A stretch of 64,000 bases of DNA, from the NCBI RefSeq assembly GCF_001908235.1, contig NZ_LGHK01000043.1:62001-126000 (forward strand), in the 5' to 3' direction. The position numbers were made by a program, and so were the translations under genes. Origin of the DNA: Bradyrhizobium sp. NAS96.2. GTDB lineage: Bacteria; Pseudomonadota; Alphaproteobacteria; Rhizobiales; Xanthobacteraceae. Positions 56,395 through 64,000 of this stretch are shown one piece after another. The notes below the pieces were generated by a model, which had not been told where the DNA came from, did no database searches, and saw nothing but the letters and a program-made list of their open reading frames with translations. How positions within the stretch are numbered: position 1 is the stretch's first letter; each line of letters opens with the position of its first letter.

Positions 56395-57126
56395 ATGGCA
56401 CCGCTTCTGCGCGTCAGCGGGCTCTCCAAGCGCTTCGGCGAGATCGTGGTCGCCGACAACGTCAGCTTCGAGCTGGCGCGCGGCGAATGCCTCGGCGTGA
56501 TCGGCCCGAACGGCGCCGGCAAGAGCTCGCTGCTCAACCTGATCGTCGGCCTGCTTACCGCCGACGCCGGGTCGATCATGCTCGACGACAAGGAGATCAC
56601 GGGACTGCCGCCGCACCGCCGGGCGCGGATGGGGCTCGGACGCGCGTTCCAGATCCCGCAGCCGTTTCCGCATCTGTCGGTCTATGAGAACGCGCTGGTC
56701 GCGGCGTCCTACGGCGCGGGCCTGTACGGCGAGGCGGCATCGACCTGGACCATGGAGGTGTTGCAGCGGACCGGGCTCGACGCCAAGGCGGACAAGCTTG
56801 CGGGCGCCTTGCCGCTGATCGACCGCAAGCGGTTGGAATTCGCCAAGGCGCTGGCCTCAAAGCCGAAGCTGATCCTGCTCGACGAGATCGCCGCTGGCCT
56901 CACCGAGCCTGAGGTCGAGCGGCTGGTTGCCATCATCAAGGGCGTGAAGGCCGATCACGCCATGATCTGGATCGAGCACATTCCGCACGCGCTGCGTGCG
57001 GTGTCGGATCGTATCCTGGTGCTCGATTTCGGTCGCAAGGTGCTGGAAGGGCCGCCGGCTGACGTCATGGACAGCGCCGTGGTGCGCGAGATCTATATGG
57101 GATTGAAGGCCGATGGCGTTGCTTGA
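56395..57126 (+). CDS. ABC transporter ATPase (LivG-like), third system
   Basis: 243 residues. Walker A GPNGAGKSS (about residues 38-46), FQIPQPFPHLSVYENALVAA and switch WIEHIPHALRAV. The signature region LPLIDRKRLEFAKALAS deviates from LSGGQ, and the Walker B end is LILLDEIAAGLTEPE instead of DEPxAG. LivG-like ATPases with DEIAAG exist, so it is probably active. It overlaps the next gene by 14 bases. Confidence 0.92.
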   Translation: MAPLLRVSGLSKRFGEIVVADNVSFELARGECLGVIGPNGAGKSSLLNLIVGLLTADAGSIMLDDKEITGLPPHRRARMGLGRAFQIPQPFPHLSVYENALVAASYGAGLYGEAASTWTMEVLQRTGLDAKADKLAGALPLIDRKRLEFAKALASKPKLILLDEIAAGLTEPEVERLVAIIKGVKADHAMIWIEHIPHALRAVSDRILVLDFGRKVLEGPPADVMDSAVVREIYMGLKADGVA

Positions 57127-57811
57127 TGTGAACGGCCTGCAGATCTTCTACGGCGATCTCCAGGCGGTGTTCGACATGAATTTCACCGTCGCCGACGGCG
57201 AGGCGGTGGCGCTGGTCGGTGCCAACGGCGCGGGCAAGTCGACGTTCCTGAAGGCGCTGGTCGGGCTCAACGAGGAGCGGCGCGGGGCGGTGCTTTTCGA
57301 CGGCATCGACATCTCGCAGATGCCGGCCGAACAGGTGTCGCGGCTCGGGCTCATCATGGTGCCCGAGGGCCGGCTGCTGTTCGACTCGCTGACCATCGAG
57401 GAAAACCTACTGATGGGCAGCGTCAACCGGCGCAACGGCAGCTGGACGCTGCGGCGGGTGTTCGACCTGTTCCCGATCCTGGAAGAGCGGCGGCGGATGT
57501 TTCCCGGCCAGCTCTCCGGCGGCCAGCAGCAGATGGCGGCGATCGGCCGCGCGCTGATGTCGAACCCGCGGCTGCTGCTGTGCGACGAGATTTCGCTCGG
57601 GCTCGCGCCCGTCGTGGTCGAGCAGATCTATCGCTCGTTTGCCGACATTCGCCGCGAGGGCACCGCCGTCGTGCTGGTCGAGCAGGACGTCAAGCGCGCG
57701 CTCGCGACCTCCGAGCGAATTTATTGCCTGTTGAAGGGGCGGGTGTCGCTGACCGGTCCGGCGCAAGGGTTGCAGCCGGAGCAGCTGACGCACGCCTATT
57801 TCGGAAACTAG
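57113..57811 (+). CDS. ABC transporter ATPase (LivF-like), third system
   Basis: 232 residues. Walker A GANGAGKST (about 33-41), MVPEGRLLFDSLTIEENLLM, canonical LSGGQQQMAAIGRALMSNPR, Walker B LLLCDEISLGLAPV and VEQDVKRA. Typical of the LivF branch that pairs with a LivG-type ATPase. Confidence 0.93.
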   Translation: MALLDVNGLQIFYGDLQAVFDMNFTVADGEAVALVGANGAGKSTFLKALVGLNEERRGAVLFDGIDISQMPAEQVSRLGLIMVPEGRLLFDSLTIEENLLMGSVNRRNGSWTLRRVFDLFPILEERRRMFPGQLSGGQQQMAAIGRALMSNPRLLLCDEISLGLAPVVVEQIYRSFADIRREGTAVVLVEQDVKRALATSERIYCLLKGRVSLTGPAQGLQPEQLTHAYFGN

Positions 57812-57829
57812 CCAGGATTGGCAACGAAC

Positions 57830-58696
57830 ATGATCTGGGTTGAGACATTGATCAACGGGGCCCTGCTGGGCGGGCTCTACGCGCTGCTCGGCATCGGGCT
57901 CGCGCTGGTGTTCGGCGTGATGCGCGTCGTCAACATCGCGCATGGCGAGTTCATGGTGCTGAGCGCGTTCTGCGCCGTGCTGCTTTCCAATCTGTTTCCG
58001 CAGGTGCCGCCGCTGCTGATGCTGATCCCGGTGATCGCTTTGTCCTTTGCGGTCGGATGGCTCTACCAGGCGGTCATCGTCAACCGGGTCGTGACGTCGC
58101 CCGATCCGCTGTCGCCGCTGCTGCTGACCTTCGGCGTCTCGGTGATCCTGCGCAATGTCATGGTCGAGATCTTCGGCGCCGACGTGCGCAGCCTGCAGGT
58201 CGGCGAGCTCTCCCGCGCCAGCCTCGAAATCGCCGGCCTCAACATCGGGATCATGCCGCTGCTGACCTTGGTGCTCGCCGCATTGCTGTTCATGGCGCTG
58301 CAGCTCGTGCTGCGCCACACCGAGTTCGGCCGGATCGTGCGCGCCACCGCCGACCGCCGCGACATCGTCCGGCTGTCCGGGGTCAAGCCGGACCGGGTCT
58401 ATAACTACGTGATGGGCCTGTCGCTCGCGCTCGGCGCGATCGGCGGCGTGCTGCTCGCGGTACGCTCGAGCTTCACGCCATTCTCGGGCGCCGAGCGGCT
58501 GCTGATCGCCTTCGAGGTCGTGGTGCTCGGCGGGCTCGGCTCGTTCTGGGGCGCGCTGCTCGGTGGCATCGCGCTCGGCATGGCGCAATTGATCGGGCTG
58601 AAGATCGACCCGAATGCCGGGCTGCTCTATGCGCATCTGTTGTTCTTCATCATGCTGCTGATCCGCCCGTCGGGTCTCGTGTCGAGCAGGGTGTGA
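57830..58696 (+). CDS. Branched-chain-type ABC permease (LivH-like), third system
   Basis: 288 residues from ATG 57830 (TTG 57818 is an alternative). The LivH signature MRVVNIAHGEFMVLSAFCAV is near residues 30-49; the coupling loop LRHTEFGRIVRATADRRDIV lies near 163. Eight or so membrane helices. The stop overlaps the following permease start (GTGTGA). Confidence 0.93.
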   Translation: MIWVETLINGALLGGLYALLGIGLALVFGVMRVVNIAHGEFMVLSAFCAVLLSNLFPQVPPLLMLIPVIALSFAVGWLYQAVIVNRVVTSPDPLSPLLLTFGVSVILRNVMVEIFGADVRSLQVGELSRASLEIAGLNIGIMPLLTLVLAALLFMALQLVLRHTEFGRIVRATADRRDIVRLSGVKPDRVYNYVMGLSLALGAIGGVLLAVRSSFTPFSGAERLLIAFEVVVLGGLGSFWGALLGGIALGMAQLIGLKIDPNAGLLYAHLLFFIMLLIRPSGLVSSRV

Positions 58697-59721
58697 CGCC
58701 GATGCCGACGCGGACAGTTCTCCTGGCCTCTACCATCGTGTTCGTCGCGCTCATTGCTAGTGCGCCCTTCGTGCTGAACGAGGGTTTTCTGCGGCTCGCG
58801 ACCGAATGCCTGCTGCTGCTGACGATGGCGCAGATGTGGAACCTGCTGGCGGGCTATGCCGGACTGGTCTCGCTCGGCCACCAGGTGTTCATCGCCTTCG
58901 GCGCCTATGCGCTGTTCCTGACCTCGGGCTGGCTCGAGGTCACCCCGATCTGGGTGCTGCCGGTGGCGCCGCTGGTCGCCGGCGCCGTCGCCGCGATCAT
59001 CGCGTTTCCGCTGTTCCGGCTGCGCGACGCCTATTTCTCGATCGCGATGTGGGTGTTTGCCGAGATCATCGGCGCGTTCACGATGAAATCGCAGGAGGTC
59101 GGCGGCACCTCGGGCATGCCGCTGGCGACCAGCAAGCTGATCGATTTCGACTGGTTCGAGCCGACGATGTTCTGGCTCGCCGGCGGCCTGACACTCGTCA
59201 CCATCGCTGCGCTTTACAAGGTGATGACCTCCAGCTTCGGGCTCGGGCTGATGAGCGTGCGCGACAACGATCTTGCCGCGATGAGCGTCGGCGTCGACGT
59301 CCGCCATAACCGCTTCATCGCCTTCGTGCTGTCGGCGGCGGGATGCGGGCTGGCCGGTGCGCTCAGCTTCATGGGCAATCTGTTCATCGCGCCGCTCGCG
59401 GCCTTCGACGTCAACTGGTCGGTCTACATGATGTTCATCGTGATCATCGGCGGCATCGGCACGCTGGAAGGCCCGATCCTCGGCGTCATCATCTTCTTCG
59501 GCCTGCGCGAATTGATGACCGGACCGCTCGGCCTGTCCGGCGGCTGGTATCTGGTCGGGCTCGGCATCATCGCCGTCGTCGTGATGATCGTGGCGCCGCG
59601 CGGCATCTGGCCGGCTTTGCGCGATCGCCTTGGCGTGCGGCTGCTCGATGTCCACCACGCCGCGCCGCGTCCGGCCACCGCGACCATCCTGCCGGGCGCG
59701 TCGGAACGGGTTACCGGATGA
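58693..59721 (+). CDS. Branched-chain-type ABC permease (LivM-like), third system
   Basis: 342 residues from GTG 58693, which overlaps the previous stop; ATG 58702 is possible. It has GYAGLVSLGHQVFIAFGAYA near residue 55 and the coupling region FGLGLMSVRDNDLAAMSVGV. Completes the third importer; the amine oxidase gene follows 65 bases later. Confidence 0.92.
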   Translation: MTPMPTRTVLLASTIVFVALIASAPFVLNEGFLRLATECLLLLTMAQMWNLLAGYAGLVSLGHQVFIAFGAYALFLTSGWLEVTPIWVLPVAPLVAGAVAAIIAFPLFRLRDAYFSIAMWVFAEIIGAFTMKSQEVGGTSGMPLATSKLIDFDWFEPTMFWLAGGLTLVTIAALYKVMTSSFGLGLMSVRDNDLAAMSVGVDVRHNRFIAFVLSAAGCGLAGALSFMGNLFIAPLAAFDVNWSVYMMFIVIIGGIGTLEGPILGVIIFFGLRELMTGPLGLSGGWYLVGLGIIAVVVMIVAPRGIWPALRDRLGVRLLDVHHAAPRPATATILPGASERVTG

Positions 59722-59786
59722 AGCGGGCCTTCACGCCGTCACCATTGCTTGTATTCTGACCGTTCTGGCTTTGAGTGGAGGGCGTG

Positions 59787-61799
59787 ATGGCTCTGATATT
59801 TCGGGGATGCGGATGGGCAGTGGCGGGCCTGGTTGCGGCGACATTGACGGCGCCGACGGCCGCGCAAGCCGAGCGCAGGATGTGGCCGCAAGCAGCCGCA
59901 ACGCACCCGATGGACGGACTGACCACCGACGAGATCCGTTCGGTCTCTGAAATCCTCCGTGGCGCCGGCAAGCTCGACGATGCCGCGCGGGTCGTCTCCA
60001 TGACGGTCGAGGAGGATCCCAAGGACGAGGTGCGGGCGTGGAAGCCCGGACAGCCATTCGCGCGCCGCGCCATCGCGACGTTGCTGAGCGGCGGCCACCT
60101 CTACGAAGCGCATATCGATCTCGCCGCGCGCAGCTTGGTCGGCTGGGACGAGGTCAGCGATCATGAAGCCGCGCTGACCATCGACGAGCTGATGTCCGCC
60201 GGCGACCTGCCGAAGCAGGACCCGCGCTGGATCGCCGCGATGGCCAAGCGCGGCATCACCGATTTCCGCAACGTCATGTGCCTGCCGCTCACGGTCGGGC
60301 CAGTGAGCGACCCGGCCCTGAAGGGCCGCCGCCTGCTCAACGTACCCTGCGTCGACACCACCGGCGCTGGCAACAATCTCTGGGGCAAGCCGATCGAGAA
60401 CCTGGTGGCGCAGGTCGATCTCAAGAGCAAATCGGTGCTGTCAGTGACTGATCTCGGCGTGATGCCGCCACCGCCGCAGACGCCCTCGCACGCCTATGCC
60501 GACTCCGGAAAATATCGCAAGCCGCCGAAGCCGATCGAGATCACCGCGCCAGAGGGCAGCAATGTGAAGGTGGAGGGCGGCCAGGTTCGTTGGGACAATT
60601 GGTCGTTCCATGTCCGCCTCGAGCCGCGCGTCGGCGCGGTGCTGTCGCTGATCCGCTACGACGACCATGGCACATTCCGCGATATCGCCTATCAGATCTC
60701 CGCGAGCGAGATGTTCGTGCCCTATATGGACCCGGCGCCGACCTGGTCGTTCCGCGCCTATATGGATATCGGCGAATACGGCTTTGGCGTGCTCTCCAGC
60801 GAATTGCAGCGTGGCATCGACTGTCCTGAAGGCGCGCATTTCCTCGACCTGACGATCTCGGACACCAAGGGCAATCCGGTCGTCTCCAAGGGCGCGGTCT
60901 GCATTTTCGAGCGCCCGACCGGCGATCCGATCTGGCGCCACAGCGAGCTGATCAACAACACCGCCGAAGTGCGCCCGAACAACGAGCTGGTGGTGCGGAT
61001 GGCCCCGGTGGTCGGCAATTACGACTACCTCGTGGACTACGTGTTCGACCGCGCCGGCAATATCGATGTCCGGCTCGGCGCCTACGGCATCGACGCGACC
61101 AAGGGCGTGGCGAGCAAGACGCTCAGCGACCCCACCGCCGCGCAGGATACGGCCTATGGCACGCTGGTCGACGAGCGGCTGCTGGCGGTCAATCACGATC
61201 ACTACATGACCTTCCGGATCGACATGGACGTCGACGGCACCTCGAACCGGCTGGTTGAGGATCGCTTCAGCGTCCGGCGGCTGGAGCAGGGCCAGCGCAA
61301 GAGCCTGTGGCAGGTCGACACCAAGCCGGTCGCGACCGAAGGGCCGGTCACGACGCCGCTGAGCGCCGCGCAGTTCAGGATCGAGAGTGCAGGCAAGACC
61401 AACAAGCAGGGCTATCGGACGAGCTATCAGATCATGCCCGGCCATTCCGACGTCTCGCTGCTCGCCAAGGATGATCCGATCCAGTTACGCGCAGGCTTCA
61501 GCGCCTACACGCTGTGGAGCTCGGCCTACGCCAGGGATGAGCGCTACGCCGCGGGCATGTACCCGAATGAAAACCCCGACGTCGACGGCCTGCCGAAATG
61601 GACCGCGGCGAAGCGCCCGATCGAGGATCGCGACCTCGTGCTGTGGTACACGGTCGGCTTCCGCCACGTGCCGCGGGCCGAGGATTGGCCCGTGATGCCC
61701 GGCCTCTGGCATGGCTTCCGGCTGCGTCCATTCAACTTCTTCGATCGCAATCCCGCGCTCGACGTGCCGCCGATGGTGAACGCCAGGGAGAGCAAGTGA
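59787..61799 (+). CDS. Periplasmic copper amine oxidase (TPQ cofactor)
   Basis: 670 residues. ATG 59787 (after GGAGGG) begins a signal peptide ending near AAQA (residue 28). It oxidises a primary amine with oxygen to aldehyde, ammonia and hydrogen peroxide. The cofactor Tyr is Y412 in GNYDYLVDY, the catalytic base D327 in AYMDIGEYGFG, and the copper ligands are H470 and H472 in NHDHYMTF and H642 in PGLWHGFRLRPFNF. All key residues are present. Position after the amidohydrolase and ABC genes fits oxidation of an amine set free, or taken up, by the locus. The small protein gene that follows overlaps its stop. Confidence 0.93.
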   Translation: MALIFRGCGWAVAGLVAATLTAPTAAQAERRMWPQAAATHPMDGLTTDEIRSVSEILRGAGKLDDAARVVSMTVEEDPKDEVRAWKPGQPFARRAIATLLSGGHLYEAHIDLAARSLVGWDEVSDHEAALTIDELMSAGDLPKQDPRWIAAMAKRGITDFRNVMCLPLTVGPVSDPALKGRRLLNVPCVDTTGAGNNLWGKPIENLVAQVDLKSKSVLSVTDLGVMPPPPQTPSHAYADSGKYRKPPKPIEITAPEGSNVKVEGGQVRWDNWSFHVRLEPRVGAVLSLIRYDDHGTFRDIAYQISASEMFVPYMDPAPTWSFRAYMDIGEYGFGVLSSELQRGIDCPEGAHFLDLTISDTKGNPVVSKGAVCIFERPTGDPIWRHSELINNTAEVRPNNELVVRMAPVVGNYDYLVDYVFDRAGNIDVRLGAYGIDATKGVASKTLSDPTAAQDTAYGTLVDERLLAVNHDHYMTFRIDMDVDGTSNRLVEDRFSVRRLEQGQRKSLWQVDTKPVATEGPVTTPLSAAQFRIESAGKTNKQGYRTSYQIMPGHSDVSLLAKDDPIQLRAGFSAYTLWSSAYARDERYAAGMYPNENPDVDGLPKWTAAKRPIEDRDLVLWYTVGFRHVPRAEDWPVMPGLWHGFRLRPFNFFDRNPALDVPPMVNARESK

Positions 61800-62113
61800 G
61801 GGGTCGCGTGCATCGCCTGGGCGCGATGGCCGGCGCGCTGCTGGCGCTGTCGGCCGCGCAGCCAGCCGCGCGCAGTGCTGCGGCGGAAAGCGGCGCTGAC
61901 GACGCGTCCTTGCTCTATCTGAGCAGCGGTGAATGGGAACGCCAGCCTGCGCCGCGCAAGGTCGCGCTCGCCGCTGACTTCATGCGGATCTTCTGCACCG
62001 ATCAGCGAATGTCAGCGGCATCGCTGGCCGATTGCCTCGACCGCGACAAGGCGGATGGCGCGCCGTTCGAGCGCGCCATGGCCTGCGTCAGTGCGCTGTC
62101 AGCCGGCCGCTGA
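61796..62113 (+). CDS. Small secreted cysteine-containing protein after the amine oxidase gene
   Basis: 105 residues. GTG 61796 overlaps the amine oxidase stop (GTGA); the longer open frame upstream lies inside that gene. A signal peptide (HRLGAMAGALLALSAAQPAA) is followed by a mature part of about 75 residues with three Cys (IFCTDQ, LADCLDR, MACVSA) and predicted helices. I recognise no family. Translational coupling and export suggest a partner of the amine oxidase in the periplasm, for example in copper loading or electron transfer, but this is inference. Its 3' end overlaps the convergent aminotransferase gene by 15 bases. Confidence 0.65.
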   Translation: MRGRVHRLGAMAGALLALSAAQPAARSAAAESGADDASLLYLSSGEWERQPAPRKVALAADFMRIFCTDQRMSAASLADCLDRDKADGAPFERAMACVSALSAGR

Positions 62114-63451
62114 GAGGCCGGCGTCGATCCCTTCGGCGATCGCCTTCACATCCAGTGAGGTGAGGATGAGGGGCGGGGACAGGATGAGGTTGTTCCCGGA
62201 GACGCGCAGCATCACGCCGGCCTCGTAGGCGACATCTGCGACCTTCGCCATCGTCTTCTTGTCCGCGGGCTTCTTGCTGTCGCGATCGGCGACCAGCTCG
62301 AGCGCGGCCATCAGGCCCTTGCCCCTGACGTCGCCGACCAGCGGATGCTTGGCCTTGAGCGCGGCCAGCGCCTGCGCAAGGTCCTTGCCGCGCGCGGCGG
62401 CGTTCTCGTCAAGCTTGAGGCGGCGGGTCTCGGCGAGCGCCGCAATGCCCGCGGCGCAGCCGACCGGATGGCCGGAATAGGTGTAGCCATGGCCGATCGA
62501 GCCGAACGTCGTGGTGTCGGCCTCGAAGGCTTCGGCGACTTGCTCGCCGATCAGCGTCACGCCGAGCGGGAAATAGCCCGAGGTGATCGCCTTGGCCATC
62601 GTCATCATGTCCGGCTTCACGCCCCATAGCCGCGAGCCGGACCACGCGCCGGTGCGTCCGAAACCGGTGACGACCTCGTCCGCGATCATCAGGATCCCGT
62701 GATGGTCGCAGATCTCGCGCGCCAGTTTCATGAAATTGTCCGGCGGCACGATCACGCCGCCGGCCCCCAGCACCGGCTCCATGATGAAGGCCGCGATGGT
62801 GTCACCGCCCTGGAACGCGATCTCCTCTTCCATCGCCGCCGCGCAGAGCTGCGCGAGTTTTGCGGGATCGGTCTCGTTGAAGGGGTTGCGATAGGTCGAC
62901 GGCGCCGGGATATGGAACACGCCCGGCAGCATCGGCTCATAGTTGCGGCGGAAGTTGGCGTTGCCGTTGACGGAGGCGCCGCCGAAATGGGTGCCGTGAT
63001 AGCCCTTCTTCAGCGCCAGGAATTTGGTCCGGTCGGCCTGGCCCTTGATCTTCCAGTACTGCCGCGCCAGCCGCAGCGCGGTCTCGACCGAGTCCGATCC
63101 ACCTGACGTGAAGAAGGCGCGAACCATGCCCTCCGGCTTGAACCATTCGGTGAGCTCGTAGGCGAGCTCGATCGAGGGGCCGGATGAGGTGCCGCGGAAC
63201 CCCGAATAATACGGCAGCGCACTGAGCTGGTCTGCGATCGCCTGCTTGATCGGATCACAGCTGTAGCCGAGATTGACGTTCCACAGGCCGCCGACCGCAT
63301 CGATCACGGTCTTGCCGTCGATGTCGGTGACGTGGACGCCTTCGCCCTTCATCACGATCCGCGGCGGCTGCGCCCGCATCTCGGCGGGATGGGCCATCGG
63401 GTGCCAGATCGGCTTGGCGTTGTTCTCAACCAGGAAGTTTCTGTCGCGCAT
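62099..63451 (-). CDS. Class III (omega-type) aminotransferase, PLP-dependent
   Basis: 450 residues from ATG 63451; the open frame reaches 63514 but the extension looks non-coding. Fold type I class III aminotransferase: FTSGGSDSVETALRLARQYW near residue 118, KKGYHGTHFGGASVNG, the PLP Asp in LMIADEVVTGFGRTG and the Schiff-base Lys in MTMAKAITSGYFPLG, then SGHPVGCAAG. Such enzymes move amino groups between omega-amino acids or amines and pyruvate or 2-oxoglutarate (beta-alanine, putrescine and taurine types). Opposite strand to the amine oxidase, but functionally near it: both consume amines. Confidence 0.92.
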   Translation of the reverse strand: MRDRNFLVENNAKPIWHPMAHPAEMRAQPPRIVMKGEGVHVTDIDGKTVIDAVGGLWNVNLGYSCDPIKQAIADQLSALPYYSGFRGTSSGPSIELAYELTEWFKPEGMVRAFFTSGGSDSVETALRLARQYWKIKGQADRTKFLALKKGYHGTHFGGASVNGNANFRRNYEPMLPGVFHIPAPSTYRNPFNETDPAKLAQLCAAAMEEEIAFQGGDTIAAFIMEPVLGAGGVIVPPDNFMKLAREICDHHGILMIADEVVTGFGRTGAWSGSRLWGVKPDMMTMAKAITSGYFPLGVTLIGEQVAEAFEADTTTFGSIGHGYTYSGHPVGCAAGIAALAETRRLKLDENAAARGKDLAQALAALKAKHPLVGDVRGKGLMAALELVADRDSKKPADKKTMAKVADVAYEAGVMLRVSGNNLILSPPLILTSLDVKAIAEGIDAGLSAAG

Positions 63452-63565
63452 GATCGTTCTCTGTCCGGCTAGGGCCTTTTTCGTCCCGATGGAGCGGAGG
63501 CTCCAGATTCTCATTTTGACGCGCTTTCTTCACGCGAACCGGTATCCACTTCGCTCGAAAACGCT

Positions 63566-64000
63566 TTACTCGAATTGCAGCCCGAAATGCCGCAGCGCCT
63601 CGCTGTAGGACGCGGCGGGGCTGCGCACGTCAAACAGCACCGTGCGCATATTGCACGCGGCGGCGCCCGTGATGTTGCGGCGCTGGTCGTCGACGAACAC
63701 GCAATTGTCTGCCTCCAGCGCCAGTTCGTCCAGCACGCTTTGATAGGCGCGCGGGTCAGGTTTCAGGATCCCGGTATGGGTCGCATCGACGATGGTATCG
63801 AAGCGCTTGAGGATGGACAGGCGGGTGCGGAAATCCGCACCATAGAACAGGTCGAGCTCGTTCGAGAGGATGGCGAGCCGGAACCCGGCATCGGCGGCGA
63901 GGGTGATCGCGCGCGCCGCCTCGGGGCGGATCACGGTTTCGGGATTGGCGCCGCGCGCCCGTTTCACGAAGGTTTCCATGTCGTGCCAGTCTTCGCCGAC
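63566..64000 (-). CDS. HAD-superfamily hydrolase, N-terminus outside window
   Basis: The frame is open to the right edge, so the first HAD motif (DxD) is not visible. The visible 144 residues carry motif II in RLAILSNELDLFYG, the Lys of motif III in GILKPDPRAYQSVL, and motif IV in CVFVDDQRRNITGA, in the style of class IA HAD phosphatases/dehalogenases. The substrate is unknown. It lies 114 bases downstream of the aminotransferase start on the same strand and may precede it in one transcript. Confidence 0.85.
   Translation of the reverse strand, partial: VGEDWHDMETFVKRARGANPETVIRPEAARAITLAADAGFRLAILSNELDLFYGADFRTRLSILKRFDTIVDATHTGILKPDPRAYQSVLDELALEADNCVFVDDQRRNITGAAACNMRTVLFDVRSPAASYSEALRHFGLQFE

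Noticed and set aside
1-64000. CRISPR arrays, tRNA or rRNA genes, IS transposases, integrases, phage genes
   Set aside because: No regularly spaced repeats, no cloverleaf or rRNA-like segments and no transposase or integrase frames were recognised on either strand.

Overview
The window is GC-rich alphaproteobacterial DNA, most likely Bradyrhizobium or a close relative. That placement is inferred from protein similarity as I recognise it, the codon and GC style, and the many long inverted-repeat intergenic elements; no rRNA or tRNA is present to confirm it. It is densely coded, almost entirely on the + strand, and reads as a catabolic island centred on uptake and hydrolysis of amides and related nitrogen compounds.

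Layout. (1) 1-8669: the end of a class III CoA-transferase gene, a divergent MarR repressor (minus strand), and an operon with a HicB-like small protein, a phthalate-dioxygenase-type Rieske oxygenase, its PDR/VanB-type reductase, a solute-binding protein without its own permease, a second CoA-transferase, a thiolase-fold enzyme and a DUF35 zinc-ribbon partner. (2) 8944-22408: an amide regulon. AmiC-like sensor and AmiR-like ANTAR antiterminator, two tandem stem-loops and a strong intrinsic terminator, then a five-gene ABC transporter, aliphatic amidase AmiE, an NCS1 permease, a MetX-like alpha/beta hydrolase and a MoxR/CbbQ ATPase plus CbbO/NorD-like VWA pair. (3) 22536-37005: a cell-surface-signalling set of the VreA-VreI-VreR type followed by a giant two-partner-secretion exoprotein (DUF3739 type) whose reading frame is split by a one-base shift near 29897. 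(4) 37006-37441: intergenic inverted-repeat elements.

(5) 37442-50314: a second AmiC/AmiR pair (minus strand), divergent from an operon with amidase-signature amidase, formamidase/acetamidase, a second five-gene ABC transporter, an SDR and a second amidase. A consensus-like promoter and an intrinsic terminator lie in its 5' leader. A NylB-like serine hydrolase lies convergent. (6) 50537-52108: a LuxR regulator, a repeat-rich gap and a truncated gamma-glutamyltransferase remnant. (7) 52282-62113: an N-substituted-formamide-deformylase-like amidohydrolase, a His-rich CobW-type metallochaperone, a third ABC transporter, a periplasmic copper amine oxidase and a small secreted Cys protein. (8) 62099-64000: a class III aminotransferase and an incomplete HAD hydrolase (minus strand).

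How the parts may work together (inference): two sensor/antiterminator circuits detect amides in the cytoplasm and release transcription of dedicated ABC importers and amidases that yield ammonia and carboxylates. The third block could deformylate or hydrolyse N-substituted amides to amines, which the amine oxidase or aminotransferase would then process. The most unusual parts are the MoxR/VWA activase-like pair joined to an amidase operon, the two AmiC/AmiR-terminator modules in one locus, and the frame-split exoprotein under VreARI-like signalling.
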